This document shows positions 8,877-20,624 of a stretch of DNA of 40,510 nucleotides, one piece after another. Source of the stretch: Bacillota bacterium (GTDB lineage Bacteria; Bacillota; Sulfobacillia; Sulfobacillales; Sulfobacillaceae); contig JAJYTS010000007.1 of assembly GCA_021792935.1 (NCBI GenBank), positions 1 through 40,510 on the forward strand, written 5' to 3'. The notes beneath the pieces were generated by a model. It was not told the DNA's origin, ran no database searches, and saw only the letters and a program-made list of their open reading frames with translations. Numbering within the stretch: position 1 is the first letter of the stretch; every line of letters begins with the position of its first letter. The position numbers and the translations under genes are program-made.

Positions 8877-9242
8877 CTAGAATTCCAGCCCGGATTCGCG
8901 CGCCGCGTCCGCCAAAGCTTTGACGCGCCCGTGATACCGATAACCGCCGCGGTCAAAAACGACCGTGGTCACTCCCTGCTCGCGCGCCCGCTCCCCCAGC
9001 CGCCGACCGACCTCGGCAGCCTTTGCCACCGTAAGACGCCCCGGCAAAGCTTTAATGGGTGTTTCCAGGGTTGAGGCGGAGGCAATGGTGCAGCCCCGCG
9101 TATCGTCAATAATCTGGGCGTAAATGTTCAAATTGGACCGAAAGACATTAAGGCGCGGCCGCTCCGACGTACCGTGCACCTTGGCACGAATGCGATAGTG
9201 CCTCTTTTTACGCGCCGCGTTCCTGTCAAATCGTTTGTACAC
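8877..9242 (-). CDS. rplR: 50S ribosomal protein L18
   Basis: 5S rRNA-binding protein of the central protuberance. From the GTG at 9242 it is 121 residues, the standard size, starting (M)[26 protein letters not shown] lies 7 bases before the GTG. The frame stays open further upstream into rplF, but that extension lacks any family support. The C-terminal part ([28 protein letters not shown]) is typical. Confidence 0.97.
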   Translation of the reverse strand: MYKRFDRNAARKKRHYRIRAKVHGTSERPRLNVFRSNLNIYAQIIDDTRGCTIASASTLETPIKALPGRLTVAKAAEVGRRLGERAREQGVTTVVFDRGGYRYHGRVKALADAARESGLEF

Positions 9243-9252
9243 GCCTAATCCC

Positions 9253-9792
9253 TCACTTCTTTCCAGTCTTTCCGACCTTGCGGCGGATCCGCTCACCCTT
9301 ATAATGAATGCCTTTGCCCTTATAGGGCTCCGGGGGCCGCACCCCGCGAATCTTAGCGGCCGTCTCTCCCACGGTTTCGCGGTCAAATCCCTTGACCAGC
9401 ACGTTGGTGGGATTGGGCACCTCGAAGCTAATGCCGGCCGGCGGGTCGATATGCACGGGATGGGAGAACCCCACCGCTAGTACCAGGCGCTCGCCTTGCT
9501 TAGAGGCACGGTACCCCACACCAGCCAGTTCTAAATGCTTTTCAAATCCCTTGGAGACGCCCTCCACCATATTGGCAATCAAGGTGCGCGACAGTCCCCA
9601 CTGAGCCCGGGCCATGCCGCTATCGTTGACAGGGCCCACCCGCACCTCTTGACCTTCCAAGGCGATAGTCACTTCAGGCCTTAAGGTACGTTCCAAGGTT
9701 CCTTTGCTGCCCTTTACCCGCACCGTCTGGCCGTCCACGGTCACTTCGACGCCAGCGGGCACGGGAATGGGCTGCTTGCCTATCCGAGACAT
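9253..9792 (-). CDS. rplF: 50S ribosomal protein L6
   Basis: 50S protein near the GTPase-associated centre and the L7/L12 stalk base. It is 179 residues with the two repeated L6 domains: [21 protein letters not shown] at the start and the signature [26 protein letters not shown] at the end. Located between rpsH and rplR in normal spc order. Confidence 0.98.
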   Translation of the reverse strand: MSRIGKQPIPVPAGVEVTVDGQTVRVKGSKGTLERTLRPEVTIALEGQEVRVGPVNDSGMARAQWGLSRTLIANMVEGVSKGFEKHLELAGVGYRASKQGERLVLAVGFSHPVHIDPPAGISFEVPNPTNVLVKGFDRETVGETAAKIRGVRPPEPYKGKGIHYKGERIRRKVGKTGKK

Positions 9793-9820
9793 TTTTCGTT
9801 TCCTCCCCTAAACGGGCATT

Positions 9821-10213
9821 CTACCACACGTAACATAGCACTTCGCCGCCAATATGCTCCTCGCGGGCCCGCTTTTCCGTCATAATCCCCCTGGAGGTGG
9901 ACAATACCGCGATACCCAATCCTCCCAAGACGCGCGGCAACTGATCATGGCCAGCATACACTCTAAGCCCCGGGCGGCTGATCCTTTTGAGCCCGCTAAT
10001 CACCCGCTCACGGTTGGAACCATATTTAAGGTGCAGGCGCAGCATCCCCTGCTTGCCGTCCTCAACCAGTTCAAATTCCCGAATGTAGCCCTCTTCTTTG
10101 AGAATTTGGGCTAATGCGCGCTTTATGCGAGAGGATGGAACATCCACCACATCTCGATAGACAATATTGGCGTTTCGAATACGGGTCAACATATCCGCAA
10201 TTGGATCAGTCAC
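9821..10213 (-). CDS. rpsH: 30S ribosomal protein S8
   Basis: Primary 16S rRNA-binding protein of the 30S platform; in many bacteria it also represses its own operon. From the GTG at 10213 it is 130 residues, starting (M)[15 protein letters not shown], with AAAGGGGG 7 bases upstream. The C-terminal [26 protein letters not shown] is diagnostic. The longer open frame upstream runs antisense-free through rpsN and is not supported. Confidence 0.98.
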   Translation of the reverse strand: MTDPIADMLTRIRNANIVYRDVVDVPSSRIKRALAQILKEEGYIREFELVEDGKQGMLRLHLKYGSNRERVISGLKRISRPGLRVYAGHDQLPRVLGGLGIAVLSTSRGIMTEKRAREEHIGGEVLCYVW

Positions 10214-10238
10214 AACGATCCCCCTTTCTTCTTCCCGA

Positions 10239-10424
10239 TTACCAGCTAGCCTTGCGCACTCCGGGGATGGCTCCTTGATGCGCAAGTTCCCGGAAGCAAA
10301 GCCGACACAGTCCGAAATCGCGCAGGTAGCCGTGCGGGCGACCACATAACTGGCAACGGTGGTACTTGCGAACCTGAAACTTTGGCTTGCGTTTCGCCTT
10401 GGCAATCAATGACTTTTTGGCCAT
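10239..10424 (-). CDS. rpsZ: 30S ribosomal protein S14, type Z
   Basis: Short zinc-binding S14 of the 30S head, 61 residues, the normal length for the type Z form. Zinc ligands are C24, C27, C40 and C43 (CQLC ... CRLC). The end [11 protein letters not shown] is characteristic. The ATG at 10424 follows GGGAGG by 6 bases; a TTG two codons upstream is less likely. Lying between rplE and rpsH is standard. Confidence 0.98.
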   Translation of the reverse strand: MAKKSLIAKAKRKPKFQVRKYHRCQLCGRPHGYLRDFGLCRLCFRELAHQGAIPGVRKASW

Positions 10425-10444
10425 AATCAACCTCCCTCTTGTGA

Positions 10445-10999
10445 TTATCGATGCTGGTGCAACGGCATCCCCAGCATGGTGAGCAAAACCTGGGCTTCTT
10501 CATCAGTCTGCGCGGTCGTGACCAAGGTGACGTCCATCCCTCTCAGCTTGTCAACCTTGTCATAATCCACCTCGGGAAAGATAATCTGCTCCTTGATGCC
10601 CAGCGTGTAGCCGCCCCGACCATCAAATCCTCGCGCCGACAATCCGCGAAAGTCCCGCACTCGAGGCAAGGCCACATAAAACAGCTTTTCCAAGAAGTCG
10701 TACATGCGCTGCCCCCGCAAGGTCACCTTAGCGCCAATCGCCATGCCTTCCCGGATCTTGAAGCTGGCGATAGACTTCTTGGCTCGCGTCACTAGAGGCT
10801 TTTGCCCGGTGATGGCCGCCAGGTCACTGACGGCGGCATCCATCGCCTTTGAATTGCCGACTGCATCCCCAACTCCCATATTGACGACAATCTTCGCCAC
10901 CTTGGGAACTTGCAAGGGGTTTTTATAGCGAAACCGCTCCATTAAGGCCGGAATGATTTCGGTCTGATAGCGCTCCTTTAGCGCCGACTCAATAGCCAT
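10445..10999 (-). CDS. rplE: 50S ribosomal protein L5
   Basis: 5S rRNA-binding protein that contacts the P-site tRNA and S13 across the subunit interface. It is 184 residues. Diagnostic segments are [45 protein letters not shown], and [18 protein letters not shown]. The order rplX-rplE-rpsZ is that of other Gram-positive bacteria. Confidence 0.98.
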   Translation of the reverse strand: MAIESALKERYQTEIIPALMERFRYKNPLQVPKVAKIVVNMGVGDAVGNSKAMDAAVSDLAAITGQKPLVTRAKKSIASFKIREGMAIGAKVTLRGQRMYDFLEKLFYVALPRVRDFRGLSARGFDGRGGYTLGIKEQIIFPEVDYDKVDKLRGMDVTLVTTAQTDEEAQVLLTMLGMPLHQHR

Positions 11000-11022
11000 G
11001 GTCTCTTTGTTCCTTTCCGCAC

Positions 11023-11331
11023 TTAATCAAGCGAAGCCCCACAGTGCTTACAGGCCCGCACTTTCTTGCCGTTATCCAAGAACTTGTGCGCGATGCGGGT
11101 AGGCTTCTTGCAGGAAGTACATACTTTCAAAACGTTAGAGACATGAATGGGGGCTTCCTTGCTGATGATACCGCCCGCACTATTGAGGGAGGCCCGTTCG
11201 TGCCGCTTTACCATGTTCACCTTTTCCACGATGACCCGATTCTGCTTAGGGATGGCCGTCAAAATATGCCCTTCCTTACCCTTGTCACTCCCAGCTATCA
11301 CCCGCACCAGGTCGCCCTTTTTTACGTGCAC
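11023..11331 (-). CDS. rplX: 50S ribosomal protein L24 with a zinc-ribbon tail
   Basis: Assembly initiator protein at the 5' end of 23S rRNA. From the GTG at 11331 it is 102 residues, starting (M)[20 protein letters not shown] with the KOW motif; AAGGGGGG lies 6 bases upstream. The C-terminal part carries two CX2C pairs (C71/C74 and C94/C97), which look like a zinc ribbon; B. subtilis L24 lacks them. The in-frame TTG at 11364 would add 11 residues and is not needed. Confidence 0.96.
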   Translation of the reverse strand: MHVKKGDLVRVIAGSDKGKEGHILTAIPKQNRVIVEKVNMVKRHERASLNSAGGIISKEAPIHVSNVLKVCTSCKKPTRIAHKFLDNGKKVRACKHCGASLD

Positions 11332-11368
11332 CGCTAACCCCCCTTTTTGACCGCCCTGCCTCAACCGT

Positions 11369-11740
11369 TTAAAGAACCTCGGGAGCCAGGGAAATAATTT
11401 TCATATAATCCCGTTCCCGCAGCTCCCGGGCCACTGGTCCAAAGATGCGGGTTCCGCGGGGTTCTTTATCATCGCCGCGTAAAATCACGGCAGCGTTTTC
11501 ATCAAATTTGATATGGGAGCCATCCGTGCGGTTGCACCCGGTTTTGGTGCGCACAATTACGGCCTTTACAACATCGCCCTTTTTGACCACGCCCCCGGGC
11601 GAAGCCGACTTCACCGACGCCACGATGACATCGCCAATGTTCCCATATTTGCGGTACGAGCCACCCAAAACCCGGATGCACATCAGTTCCTTCGCGCCGG
11701 TATTGTCGGCCACCGCCAAGCGCGTTTGCGGCTGAATCAC
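11369..11740 (-). CDS. rplN: 50S ribosomal protein L14
   Basis: Highly conserved 50S protein forming an intersubunit bridge; also the docking site of the silencing factor RsfS in other bacteria. It is 123 residues, starting [27 protein letters not shown], with VVRTK and the C-terminal [26 protein letters not shown]. Start and end match the family. Confidence 0.98.
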   Translation of the reverse strand: MIQPQTRLAVADNTGAKELMCIRVLGGSYRKYGNIGDVIVASVKSASPGGVVKKGDVVKAVIVRTKTGCNRTDGSHIKFDENAAVILRGDDKEPRGTRIFGPVARELRERDYMKIISLAPEVL

Positions 11741-11769
11741 GGGTCACCCTCCTTCCCTCTTGCCAATGA

Positions 11770-12033
11770 CTAGTCCTCTTGATGACCCAAAACAGCAATC
11801 ACACGCCAATTTTTATCCTTGGATAAAGGCCGTGTCTCTTCAATGCGAACCCGATCGCCGGTACGGCAACGGTTCTCTTCATCGTGCGCCTTATACCGTT
11901 TGGTGCGGCGCATCCGCCGCCCATAAATGGGATGCGTCACCAGTGACTCCACCGCCACCACCACGGTCTTGTTCATCTTGTCACTCACAACCAGACCTTC
12001 ACGGGTTTTGCGCTTGCCCTGCACTTCCGCCAT
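11770..12033 (-). CDS. rpsQ: 30S ribosomal protein S17
   Basis: Primary 16S rRNA-binding protein of the 30S body, OB fold. It is 87 residues with the conserved [36 protein letters not shown] and [20 protein letters not shown]. Situated between rpmC and rplN as expected. Confidence 0.98.
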   Translation of the reverse strand: MAEVQGKRKTREGLVVSDKMNKTVVVAVESLVTHPIYGRRMRRTKRYKAHDEENRCRTGDRVRIEETRPLSKDKNWRVIAVLGHQED

Positions 12034-12044
12034 CTCTGTCCCCC

Positions 12045-12248
12045 CTATCTCGCTGTCTCGCGAAGCTCACGCTCGCGAAGAATGGTGTGGACCCGCGCGA
12101 TATCCTTGCGAACTTGGCGGATGCGCATGGGGTTCTCCAATTGCGCCGTGGCCAGCTGGAACCGTAGGCGGAACAATTGCTCTTTGAGGGACTTCAGTTG
12201 GGCGGTCAGTTCATCCTGACTCATCTCTCGCAACTCTTTAGGCTTCAT
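12045..12248 (-). CDS. rpmC: 50S ribosomal protein L29
   Basis: Small helical protein next to L23 at the peptide tunnel exit. From the ATG at 12248 it is 67 residues, starting [21 protein letters not shown] and ending in [16 protein letters not shown] lies 7 bases before this ATG. The start overlaps the end of rplP by 11 bases. An ATG two codons upstream (12254) is too close to the ribosome binding site. Confidence 0.97.
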   Translation of the reverse strand: MKPKELREMSQDELTAQLKSLKEQLFRLRFQLATAQLENPMRIRQVRKDIARVHTILRERELRETAR

Positions 12249-12675
12249 GGGCATTCTCCCCTGACTGCTGTTCCCGCATGACGAACCGGGTCTTGATGGG
12301 CAGTTTGTGCTGCGCCAGCCGCATAGCCTCCCGCGCCACTTCCTCCGGCACCCCACTCAGTTCGAACATAATTCTGTCCGGCTTCACCACGGCCACCCAA
12401 AACTCCACGTTGCCCTTTCCAGACCCCTGCCGAGTCTCCGCAGGCTTCTTGGTTACGGGCTTGTCGGGAAAGATGGTGATCCAAACCTTGCCGCCTCGCC
12501 GAATATACCGAGTCAACGCGACACGGGCTGCCTCAATTTGGCGGTCGGTTATCCAGGCTGGTTCCAGAGCCTGCAGTCCATAATCACCAAAACTGAGGGC
12601 ATTCCCCCGATGGGCACGTCCCTTCATCCGTCCGCGATGCATCTTGCGATACTTTGTGCGCTTTGGCTGCAGCAC
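12238..12675 (-). CDS. rplP: 50S ribosomal protein L16
   Basis: 50S protein that positions A-site tRNA beside the peptidyl transferase centre. From the GTG at 12675 it is 145 residues, starting (M)[18 protein letters not shown]; conserved [15 protein letters not shown] and [27 protein letters not shown] follow. The GTG is one base after the rpsC stop, and its GGAGGG site lies within the rpsC end, so coupling is likely. Confidence 0.98.
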   Translation of the reverse strand: MLQPKRTKYRKMHRGRMKGRAHRGNALSFGDYGLQALEPAWITDRQIEAARVALTRYIRRGGKVWITIFPDKPVTKKPAETRQGSGKGNVEFWVAVVKPDRIMFELSGVPEEVAREAMRLAQHKLPIKTRFVMREQQSGENAHEA

Positions 12676-12676
12676 G

Positions 12677-13351
12677 TTAGCGCCCTCCCTCCGAGACGGT
12701 TGCCGGCCGCCGATCCTTGCCGGGCAAAATCTGCCCCTTGTAAACCCAAACCTTAACTCCAATCACGCCATACGTGGTATGCGCTTCGGAAAAACCGTAG
12801 TCGATATCGGCTCGGAGCGTGTGAAGCGGAATCGACCCTTCCCAAGTCCATTCCCGCCGCGCGATCTCAGCGCCCCCCAACCGTCCGCTTACCATGATTT
12901 TTATGCCCTTAGCGTTCTGCCGCATGGCACGGCCCACGGACTGTTTCATGGCTCGCTTAAAGGCAATCCGCTTTTCCAACTGGCTGGCCACCGACTCCGC
13001 CACCAATTGCGCATCTGTTTCCGGGGTCTTGACTTCCACGATGTTGAGGTTGACCTGCTTCTTGGCTAACGCTTCCAAGTCCTTCTTCAACTGGTCCACA
13101 CCAACTCCGCCCTTGCCAATCACCATCCCAGGCTTGCCTGTGTGAACAGTAATCTTTAACTTGTTGGCCGCCCCGCGCTCAATCTCTACTCGCGAAATTC
13201 CCGCATTGTAATGCCGCTTTTTGATGAAACGGCGAATGGCATAATCCTCCGTCAATAGTTCGGGAGTAGTTTTCTCGGTTCCATACCAGCGGGAATCCCA
13301 ACCCTTGACGATGCCCAGCCTAAGCCCTTTTGGATGTACCTTCTGACCCAT
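12677..13351 (-). CDS. rpsC: 30S ribosomal protein S3
   Basis: Protein at the mRNA entry of the 30S head with helicase-like function. It is 224 residues: N-terminal [23 protein letters not shown], a KH domain around [16 protein letters not shown], and the C-terminal domain with [31 protein letters not shown] and [12 protein letters not shown]. It follows rplV by 11 bases. Confidence 0.98.
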   Translation of the reverse strand: MGQKVHPKGLRLGIVKGWDSRWYGTEKTTPELLTEDYAIRRFIKKRHYNAGISRVEIERGAANKLKITVHTGKPGMVIGKGGVGVDQLKKDLEALAKKQVNLNIVEVKTPETDAQLVAESVASQLEKRIAFKRAMKQSVGRAMRQNAKGIKIMVSGRLGGAEIARREWTWEGSIPLHTLRADIDYGFSEAHTTYGVIGVKVWVYKGQILPGKDRRPATVSEGGR

Positions 13352-13362
13352 GCTCTACCCCC

Positions 13363-13716
13363 TTAATTCCCGTGTCGCGGACGCAGCACCACGGATACAT
13401 GGCTGGTGCGCTTCAATATCGCAAAGGCCTGGCCGCGGCTGCGCGGATGAATCCGCTTCAAAATAGGTCCGCCATCCACCCAAATCTCCGCCACGTATAA
13501 ATCGCGCGCGTCCAAGTCATGATTGTTCTGCGCATTGGCGGCCGCGCTCTGTATAAGCTTCGCCACCACTTTGGACGCCCGCTTGGGCGTATGCCGCAAT
13601 ATGGCCATGGCGTCACGCAAATTCTTTCCGCGCACCAAATTCACCACAATGCGGACCTTGCGCGGGGCGATGCGCACATGGCGTACGTGCGCACGGGCCT
13701 CAGCCGCTTCTCCCAT
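13363..13716 (-). CDS. rplV: 50S ribosomal protein L22
   Basis: Lines the peptide exit tunnel with an extended hairpin. It is 117 residues; the core VRIAPRKVRIVVNLVRGKNLRDAMAIL and the hairpin PILKRIHPRSRGQAFAILKRTSHVSVVL are present without insertion or deletion in the tunnel loop, where macrolide resistance changes occur in other species. Confidence 0.97.
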   Translation of the reverse strand: MGEAAEARAHVRHVRIAPRKVRIVVNLVRGKNLRDAMAILRHTPKRASKVVAKLIQSAAANAQNNHDLDARDLYVAEIWVDGGPILKRIHPRSRGQAFAILKRTSHVSVVLRPRHGN

Positions 13717-13730
13717 AAACTACGCCCCTC

Positions 13731-14015
13731 CTATCGCATGCCGGTTGACCGCTCCGACTTGTCCGCATGCCCCTTAAACGTGCGGGTAGGGGCGAACTCG
13801 CCGAGCTTATGGCCAACCATTTCTTCACTAATGTAAATGGGCACGTGCCGACGCCCATCATGAACCGCTATCGTATGCCCGACCATATCGGGAACGATGG
13901 TGGAAGCTCGCGACCAGGTCTTGACAACCTTCTTTTCGCGCCGCTCGTTTTGCCCCTGGATCTTCTTCAAGAGGCTTTCTTGGATATAAGGTCCCTTTTT
14001 GACTGAACGACCCAT
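13731..14015 (-). CDS. rpsS: 30S ribosomal protein S19
   Basis: 30S head protein partnering S13. It is 94 residues, starting [19 protein letters not shown], with the diagnostic [43 protein letters not shown]. It lies between rplB and rplV in S10-operon order. Confidence 0.98.
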   Translation of the reverse strand: MGRSVKKGPYIQESLLKKIQGQNERREKKVVKTWSRASTIVPDMVGHTIAVHDGRRHVPIYISEEMVGHKLGEFAPTRTFKGHADKSERSTGMR

Positions 14016-14025
14016 GCTATGCCTC

Positions 14026-14853
14026 CTACTTGCGCCGTCGGACGATTAACCGGTCCGAGGACTTCCGCTTCTTACGGGTTTTCTTCCCGAGCGCTGGCTT
14101 GCCCCAAGGCGTGACAGGATGCTTGCGGCCAATTGGCGCCTTGCCTTCTCCACCACCATGAGGGTGATCGACCGGGTTCATGACGACGCCGCGCACCGTC
14201 GGGCGCTTGCCGGCCCAGCGGTTGCGACCCGCTTTGCCAATGGTAATATTCTCATGCTCCACGTTTCCCACTTGTCCCACGGTCGCCATACACTGCACCG
14301 GAACCCGGCGCAATTCGCTTGAGGGCAGCCGCAAAAGCGCGTAGCGCCCTTCTTTGGCGGCCAGTTGAGCAGAAGTCCCAGCGGAACGAGCCAATTGCGC
14401 CCCGCGCCCGGGATGCATCTCCACCGCATGCACTACTGTGCCCACGGGGATGTCGGCCAGCGGCATGGCGTTCCCCGGCTTAATATCCGAACCGGCCCCG
14501 GCCACCACCGTGTCGCCAACTTTTAGACCGAGCGGAGCCAGAATGTAAGCCTTCTCCCCGTCCTGGTAGTGCAACAGGGCGATGCGCGCCGTCCGGAACG
14601 GGTCATACTCAATCGCGGCCACTTGCGCCGGGACATTCAGCTTTTGCCGTTTGAAGTCGACCACGCGATAGAGCCGCTTGGTTCCCCCTCCACGGTGCCG
14701 CACCGTAATACGACCATAATGATTGCGGCCGGCTTTGCGATGCATTCCCACGGTTAAAGACTTTTCCGGCTCGCTCTTGGTAATTTCCTGAAAAGTTGAG
14801 ACTGTCATCTGCCGAACTCCGGGGGAGGTCGGTTTCATTTTACGAACTGGCAT
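14026..14853 (-). CDS. rplB: 50S ribosomal protein L2
   Basis: Core 23S rRNA-binding protein needed for peptidyl transferase activity and subunit joining. It is 275 residues. The N-terminal [29 protein letters not shown] and the C-terminal [24 protein letters not shown], with the conserved histidine of the [12 protein letters not shown] loop, are intact. Followed by rpsS after 10 bases. Confidence 0.99.
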   Translation of the reverse strand: MPVRKMKPTSPGVRQMTVSTFQEITKSEPEKSLTVGMHRKAGRNHYGRITVRHRGGGTKRLYRVVDFKRQKLNVPAQVAAIEYDPFRTARIALLHYQDGEKAYILAPLGLKVGDTVVAGAGSDIKPGNAMPLADIPVGTVVHAVEMHPGRGAQLARSAGTSAQLAAKEGRYALLRLPSSELRRVPVQCMATVGQVGNVEHENITIGKAGRNRWAGKRPTVRGVVMNPVDHPHGGGEGKAPIGRKHPVTPWGKPALGKKTRKKRKSSDRLIVRRRK

Positions 14854-14870
14854 AGTGCCCTCCTCCTTCG

Positions 14871-15155
14871 TTAGACTCCTTCAAACAATTCAATGCTGTC
14901 ATCGGCGACCAAAGTCACAATGGCCTTCTTCCAGCGAGGGGTGCGACCCACGGAATACCCACGGCGCCGAGTCTTGCCGGGAACCCACATGGTGTTAACC
15001 TTTACCACTCGTACTTTGAAGATTTGTTCGACCGCCTCCCGGACCTGCACCTTATTCGCCCGGGCGTCCACCTCAAAGGTATATTTGTTGAGCGCCATGG
15101 CGTCGGTGCTGGACTCCGTGACTACAGGCCGCACTAGCACGTCGTACCGATTCAT
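14871..15155 (-). CDS. rplW: 50S ribosomal protein L23
   Basis: Tunnel-exit protein, docking site for trigger factor and SRP. It is 94 residues, with [38 protein letters not shown] and [27 protein letters not shown]. Its start overlaps the rplD stop by four bases (ATGA type), a typical coupled junction. Confidence 0.98.
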   Translation of the reverse strand: MNRYDVLVRPVVTESSTDAMALNKYTFEVDARANKVQVREAVEQIFKVRVVKVNTMWVPGKTRRRGYSVGRTPRWKKAIVTLVADDSIELFEGV

Positions 15156-15778
15156 GAGCTGAACACTCCTTCCACCGCTCCCACGGCGTCCCGATCGAAG
15201 ACCAGCCGATGATACTTCAAGAGACTATAGGCATCCAAACTTCCCGCGGTGGTCGCGTGAACGTCCTTAATATTGCGGAGAGACAGCTTGAGCGACTCTT
15301 GCGGCTGGGCCGTCACAAATAGTACATTGCGCCCCAATTCGAGCCGATCCAACGCCTCAATCAACTGGCGAGTCTTGACCTCCGGCAGGCTGAGTGTGTC
15401 AATGACCATCAGCTCCTGATCACGCAATTTGGCCGACAGCGCCTGACGAATGGCGGCACGCCGCATCTTCTTAGGAAACCGCATGCTGTAATCCCGGGCA
15501 TGAGGGCCAAACGCCACCCCACCATGCCGCCAATGGGGAGCTCGAGTCGTTCCGGCTCGCGCGCGCCCAGTGCCCTTCTGGCGCCAGGGCTTGCGGCCTC
15601 CCCCGCGCACCTCGCTGCGGGTCTTGGTTTCCGCCCGCCCGCTGCGGCGGTTGGCGAGATGAACCATAACCGCCTGGTGCAATAGAGCTTTATTGGTAGG
15701 CACATCAAACACGCGCTCGGACAATTCTAGTTCGCCGACGACCTCACCGGCCAAGTTGTACACATTGACGGTCGGCAT
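15152..15778 (-). CDS. rplD: 50S ribosomal protein L4
   Basis: Forms part of the exit-tunnel constriction with L22. It is 208 residues. Conserved are [68 protein letters not shown] (the tunnel loop region, in separate blocks) and the C-terminal [14 protein letters not shown]. It directly abuts rplC, whose stop is at 15779. Confidence 0.98.
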   Translation of the reverse strand: MPTVNVYNLAGEVVGELELSERVFDVPTNKALLHQAVMVHLANRRSGRAETKTRSEVRGGGRKPWRQKGTGRARAGTTRAPHWRHGGVAFGPHARDYSMRFPKKMRRAAIRQALSAKLRDQELMVIDTLSLPEVKTRQLIEALDRLELGRNVLFVTAQPQESLKLSLRNIKDVHATTAGSLDAYSLLKYHRLVFDRDAVGAVEGVFSS

Positions 15779-16429
15779 CTACACGGCCCCCTTCCGATTG
15801 CGCACGGATTCCCGCACCATTACCAGCGATCCCTTGGGCCCCGGAACGGAACCGCGAACCAGCAACAGATTGCGGTCCGCATCCACCCGCACCACCGTTA
15901 GGCGTAGAGTGGTGACTCGTTGATGGCCCATGTGCCCCGGCAGGCGCCGGCCGGGATGCACGCGACCGCCCCCGCCTGACGTCCGTGACCCTAACGAACC
16001 CACGCGGCGATGATATTTGGAACCGTGGGTGGTGGGGCCCCGATGGAAACCCCAGCGCTTAATGACGCCAGCAAAACCTTTACCTTTGCTGGTGCCCGTC
16101 ACGTCCACGATGTCCCCGGCCGCGAACGTCTCATCCACCTTCACGAACTGCCCGGACTCCAACTCGACCGCGCCGGGTAGGCGGAATTCGCGAACATACC
16201 GCGCCGGATTTACTCCGCGTTGTGAATAGTCCAATCGCTGGGCATGGGCGATCTTGTGTTCTCGAATCGCGCCAACCCCTAACTGCACCGCCTCATACCC
16301 ATCCCGCTCACGCGTGCGCACTCGCAGCACCTGATTGGGTTCGGCGTGAATTACCGTTACTGGAATGGCACGGCCCTCATCGTCAAAGACCTGGGTCATC
16401 CCCAGTTTCAATCCCATAATTCCCTTCAT
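15779..16429 (-). CDS. rplC: 50S ribosomal protein L3
   Basis: Early 50S assembly protein whose loop reaches towards the peptidyl transferase centre. It is 216 residues, starting MKGIMGLKLGMTQVFDDEGRAIPVTV; the signature GKGFAGVIKRWGFHRGPTTHGSKYHR and the loop with RVHPGRRLPGHMGHQRVT are present. Preceded by rpsJ with a 13-base gap. Confidence 0.98.
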   Translation of the reverse strand: MKGIMGLKLGMTQVFDDEGRAIPVTVIHAEPNQVLRVRTRERDGYEAVQLGVGAIREHKIAHAQRLDYSQRGVNPARYVREFRLPGAVELESGQFVKVDETFAAGDIVDVTGTSKGKGFAGVIKRWGFHRGPTTHGSKYHRRVGSLGSRTSGGGGRVHPGRRLPGHMGHQRVTTLRLTVVRVDADRNLLLVRGSVPGPKGSLVMVRESVRNRKGAV

Positions 16430-16442
16430 GATGTCCCCCTGC

Positions 16443-16751
16443 CTACAGCTTAATCTCGATATCCACTCCCGCAGGCAGATCCAGGCGCATCAACGCGTTA
16501 ACAGTCTTTTGGCTCGGATCCATGATGTCTATGAGACGCTTATGGATACGGCGTTCAAATTGCTCGCGAATGTCCTTTTCCCCATTGGGCGCGGTCAAGA
16601 TCGTGTAGATCGTCTTTTCCGTCGGCAGCGGGATCGGGCCAGAGACTGAGGCGCCATTGCGCCTGGCAGTCTCCACGATCCGTACCGCGGACTGATCCAG
16701 CACCTCGTGATCATAGGCTTTCAGTCGTATGCGAATCTTCTGCTGGGCCAC
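16443..16751 (-). CDS. rpsJ: 30S ribosomal protein S10 (NusE)
   Basis: 30S head protein that also acts with NusB and NusG in antitermination. It is 102 residues, starting [26 protein letters not shown] and containing [36 protein letters not shown] in separate conserved blocks. Only about 20 bases separate it from the tuf stop, so no separate S10-operon promoter or leader is seen. Confidence 0.98.
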   Translation of the reverse strand: MAQQKIRIRLKAYDHEVLDQSAVRIVETARRNGASVSGPIPLPTEKTIYTILTAPNGEKDIREQFERRIHKRLIDIMDPSQKTVNALMRLDLPAGVDIEIKL

Positions 16752-16772
16752 TACTGTCTCCCCCTACCTAAA

Positions 16773-17975
<1,203 letters not shown>

Positions 17976-18048
17976 TGAGATGGTACCCTCCTCTGATTGC
18001 TATCCGGCCCTGGCCTCTACACCCGGGTCTTTGGCATTCGTCACATTT

Positions 18049-20124
18049 TTATTGCTTAGACTTAATGACCTGTTCGGTCACATGGCGTGGCGCTTCCTCA
18101 TAATGCGAGAACTGCATAGTGTAGGTGCCGCGCCCTTGAGTACGGGACCGCAAGTCGGTGGCGTACCCGAACATTTCCGCTAGGGGAACAAAACCCCGAA
18201 TGGCCTGCACTCCACCCGGCCGAGGCTCCATTCCCTCAATCCGTCCGCGGCGCGCGTTAAGGTCGCCGATGATGTCCCCCATGTAGTCCTCGGGAACCAC
18301 CACTTCCACGGACATCAAAGGCTCCAGCAACACCGGACTGGCTTTGCGGGCACCCTCTTTAAATCCAATGGATCCCGCGATCTTAAAGGCCATTTCACTG
18401 GAGTCGACCTCGTGATAGGAGCCGTCAAAAATGGTGGTGCGCACGTCAATCGTGGGATATCCACCCAGCACACCGGATTGCATGGCCTCCTTGACGCCCG
18501 ACTCAACGGCCGGAATGTACTCTCGAGGAACCACGCCACCCACAATTTTATTGACGAACTCGAATCCTTGACCGGGCTCCAGAGGTTCTAGCTTCAGCCA
18601 CACATGACCGTACTGGCCGCGGCCTCCACTTTGCCGGATGAATTTCCCTTCCGCCTCCACCGCCTTGCGGATGGTCTCTTTATAAGCCACCTGCGGCTTG
18701 CCGACGTTGGCCTGCACCTTAAATTCGCGCAAGAGCCGGTCCACAATAATTTCCAGGTGTAATTCACCCATTCCGGAAATAATAGTTTGGCCGGTTTCAG
18801 TATCGGTGTACAGTCGGAAGGTAGGATCTTCCTCCGCCAACTTACCCAAAGCCACTCCCATCTTGTCCTGGTCAGCTTTGGTCTTGGGCTCAATGGCAAC
18901 GGAGATCACGGGTTCGGGAAACACCATGGACTCTAATAATATGGGGTGCGCTTCGTCCGCTAGCGTGTCTCCGGTTCCCGTATCCTTTAGACCGACGGCA
19001 GCGGCAATATCGCCGCTGTAGACTGTATCAATCTCTGAGCGATGATTGGCGTGCATTTGCAGGATACGGCCAATGCGCTCGCGCCGTCCCTTGGTCACGT
19101 TGTACACGTATGAGCCGGAAGTTAACTTGCCGGAATAGACCCGGAAAAATGCCAACTTGCCCACAAACGGGTCCGTCATAATCTTAAAAGCCAACGCGGA
19201 AAAGGAGGCGTCGTCGGACACTACGCGGCTTGCCTCTTCCTCCGTAGCGGGGTCGACTCCCCTGGGGGCATCGACATCCAAAGGAGACGGCAAGTAATCG
19301 ACAACCGCGTCCAATAAGGGCTGCACTCCTTTGTTGCGGTAAGAGGACCCACACAACACCGGGACCAAGCGGTTGGCAATCGTGCCCTGCCGCAAGGCCG
19401 TACGAACTTCTTCCTCAGTGATTTCTTCGCCCTCAAGATACTTTTCCATGATGGCATCATCCACATCGGCGCAGGCCTCTAACAGCATCTGGCGGCGTTC
19501 ATCGGCAATTTCCTTAAGATCCTCGGGGATAGACTGATATTCCCCGCGAGTGCCCAAATCATCAGAATAAAAATAGGCCTGCATGCGAACCAAGTCTATC
19601 AACCCGCGAAAACTATCCTCCGCTCCGACCGGCCATTGAATGGCGACCGGGTTGGCACCCAGACGGCTCTTAATTTGATTCACACACATGCTGAAGTCCG
19701 CCCCAACAATGTCCATCTTATTAATGTAGGCCATTCGCGGGACGCCATACTTGTCAGCTTGCCGCCACACCGTTTCTGATTGCGGCTCAACGCCACCCTT
19801 GGCATCAAAAACGGCGATGGCGCCATCCAATACTCTAAGGGACCTCTCCACTTCGACCGTAAAGTCCACGTGGCCGGGCGTGTCGATAATGTTGATTCGA
19901 CACTCGCGCCATTGCGCCGTGGTGGCCGCGGAGGTGATGGTAATGCCCCGCTCCTGCTCCTGGGCCATCCAGTCCATGGTCGCGGTCCCTTCATGCACTT
20001 CACCAAGCTTATGCACAATACCCGTATAAAATAGAATGCGCTCAGTAGTCGTGGTTTTGCCCGCGTCGATATGCGCCATAATCCCAATATTACGGGTTCG
20101 GTCCAAGCTGAATTGACGAGCCAT
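18049..20124 (-). CDS. fusA: Elongation factor G
   Basis: Translocation GTPase, also used in ribosome recycling. It is 691 residues. The P-loop [19 protein letters not shown], switch [12 protein letters not shown], switch [10 protein letters not shown] and NKMD are all present. Domain IV ([17 protein letters not shown], then [13 protein letters not shown]) and domain V ([17 protein letters not shown]) follow. Near-standard length and no disruptions. It lies between rpsG and tuf, with a 73-base gap before tuf that shows no promoter. Confidence 0.98.
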   Translation of the reverse strand: MARQFSLDRTRNIGIMAHIDAGKTTTTERILFYTGIVHKLGEVHEGTATMDWMAQEQERGITITSAATTAQWRECRINIIDTPGHVDFTVEVERSLRVLDGAIAVFDAKGGVEPQSETVWRQADKYGVPRMAYINKMDIVGADFSMCVNQIKSRLGANPVAIQWPVGAEDSFRGLIDLVRMQAYFYSDDLGTRGEYQSIPEDLKEIADERRQMLLEACADVDDAIMEKYLEGEEITEEEVRTALRQGTIANRLVPVLCGSSYRNKGVQPLLDAVVDYLPSPLDVDAPRGVDPATEEEASRVVSDDASFSALAFKIMTDPFVGKLAFFRVYSGKLTSGSYVYNVTKGRRERIGRILQMHANHRSEIDTVYSGDIAAAVGLKDTGTGDTLADEAHPILLESMVFPEPVISVAIEPKTKADQDKMGVALGKLAEEDPTFRLYTDTETGQTIISGMGELHLEIIVDRLLREFKVQANVGKPQVAYKETIRKAVEAEGKFIRQSGGRGQYGHVWLKLEPLEPGQGFEFVNKIVGGVVPREYIPAVESGVKEAMQSGVLGGYPTIDVRTTIFDGSYHEVDSSEMAFKIAGSIGFKEGARKASPVLLEPLMSVEVVVPEDYMGDIIGDLNARRGRIEGMEPRPGGVQAIRGFVPLAEMFGYATDLRSRTQGRGTYTMQFSHYEEAPRHVTEQVIKSKQ

Positions 20125-20141
20125 AACCGACGAATTCCCTC

Positions 20142-20612
20142 CTACCAGCGATAGTGCGCGAAAGCTTTGTTGGCTTCGGCCATCCGATGAGTTTCGTCCC
20201 GCTTTTTCACGGCGCCTCCGGCGTTTTGAGCCGCATCCAGCAGTTCAGCGGCCAGCCGCTCCTGCATGGAGCGCTCGCCCCGCTTCCGTGAAAACTGTAC
20301 CAGCCAGCGAATGGCTAACGAAGTCCGGCGGTTGGGCCGCACTTCCATAGGCACCTGATAGGTCGCGCCACCGACACGCCGGGGGCGAACCTCAAGAAGC
20401 GGTGTCGCGTTCTTTACGGCGTTTTCAAAAACCTCCAACGCTTCCTTGCCCGACTTCTCGGCTATAACATCAAACGCACCGTAGACAATTCGCTCGGCCA
20501 AGTTCTTCTTGCCGCTCATCATCACTTTGTTGATAAACTTTGCCACTAACGGGCTCTGATACACCGGGTCGCACTCGATCTCGCGCGCCACAACGGTTCC
20601 ACGCCTCGGCAT
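20142..20612 (-). CDS. rpsG: 30S ribosomal protein S7
   Basis: Primary binder of the 16S rRNA 3' domain, located at the E site. It is 156 residues, starting [31 protein letters not shown]; the signature [10 protein letters not shown]-like segment reads [23 protein letters not shown]. The C-terminal [19 protein letters not shown] matches the family. In the str order rpsL-rpsG-fusA. Confidence 0.98.
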   Translation of the reverse strand: MPRRGTVVAREIECDPVYQSPLVAKFINKVMMSGKKNLAERIVYGAFDVIAEKSGKEALEVFENAVKNATPLLEVRPRRVGGATYQVPMEVRPNRRTSLAIRWLVQFSRKRGERSMQERLAAELLDAAQNAGGAVKKRDETHRMAEANKAFAHYRW

Positions 20613-20624
20613 GATTCTCCCCCT

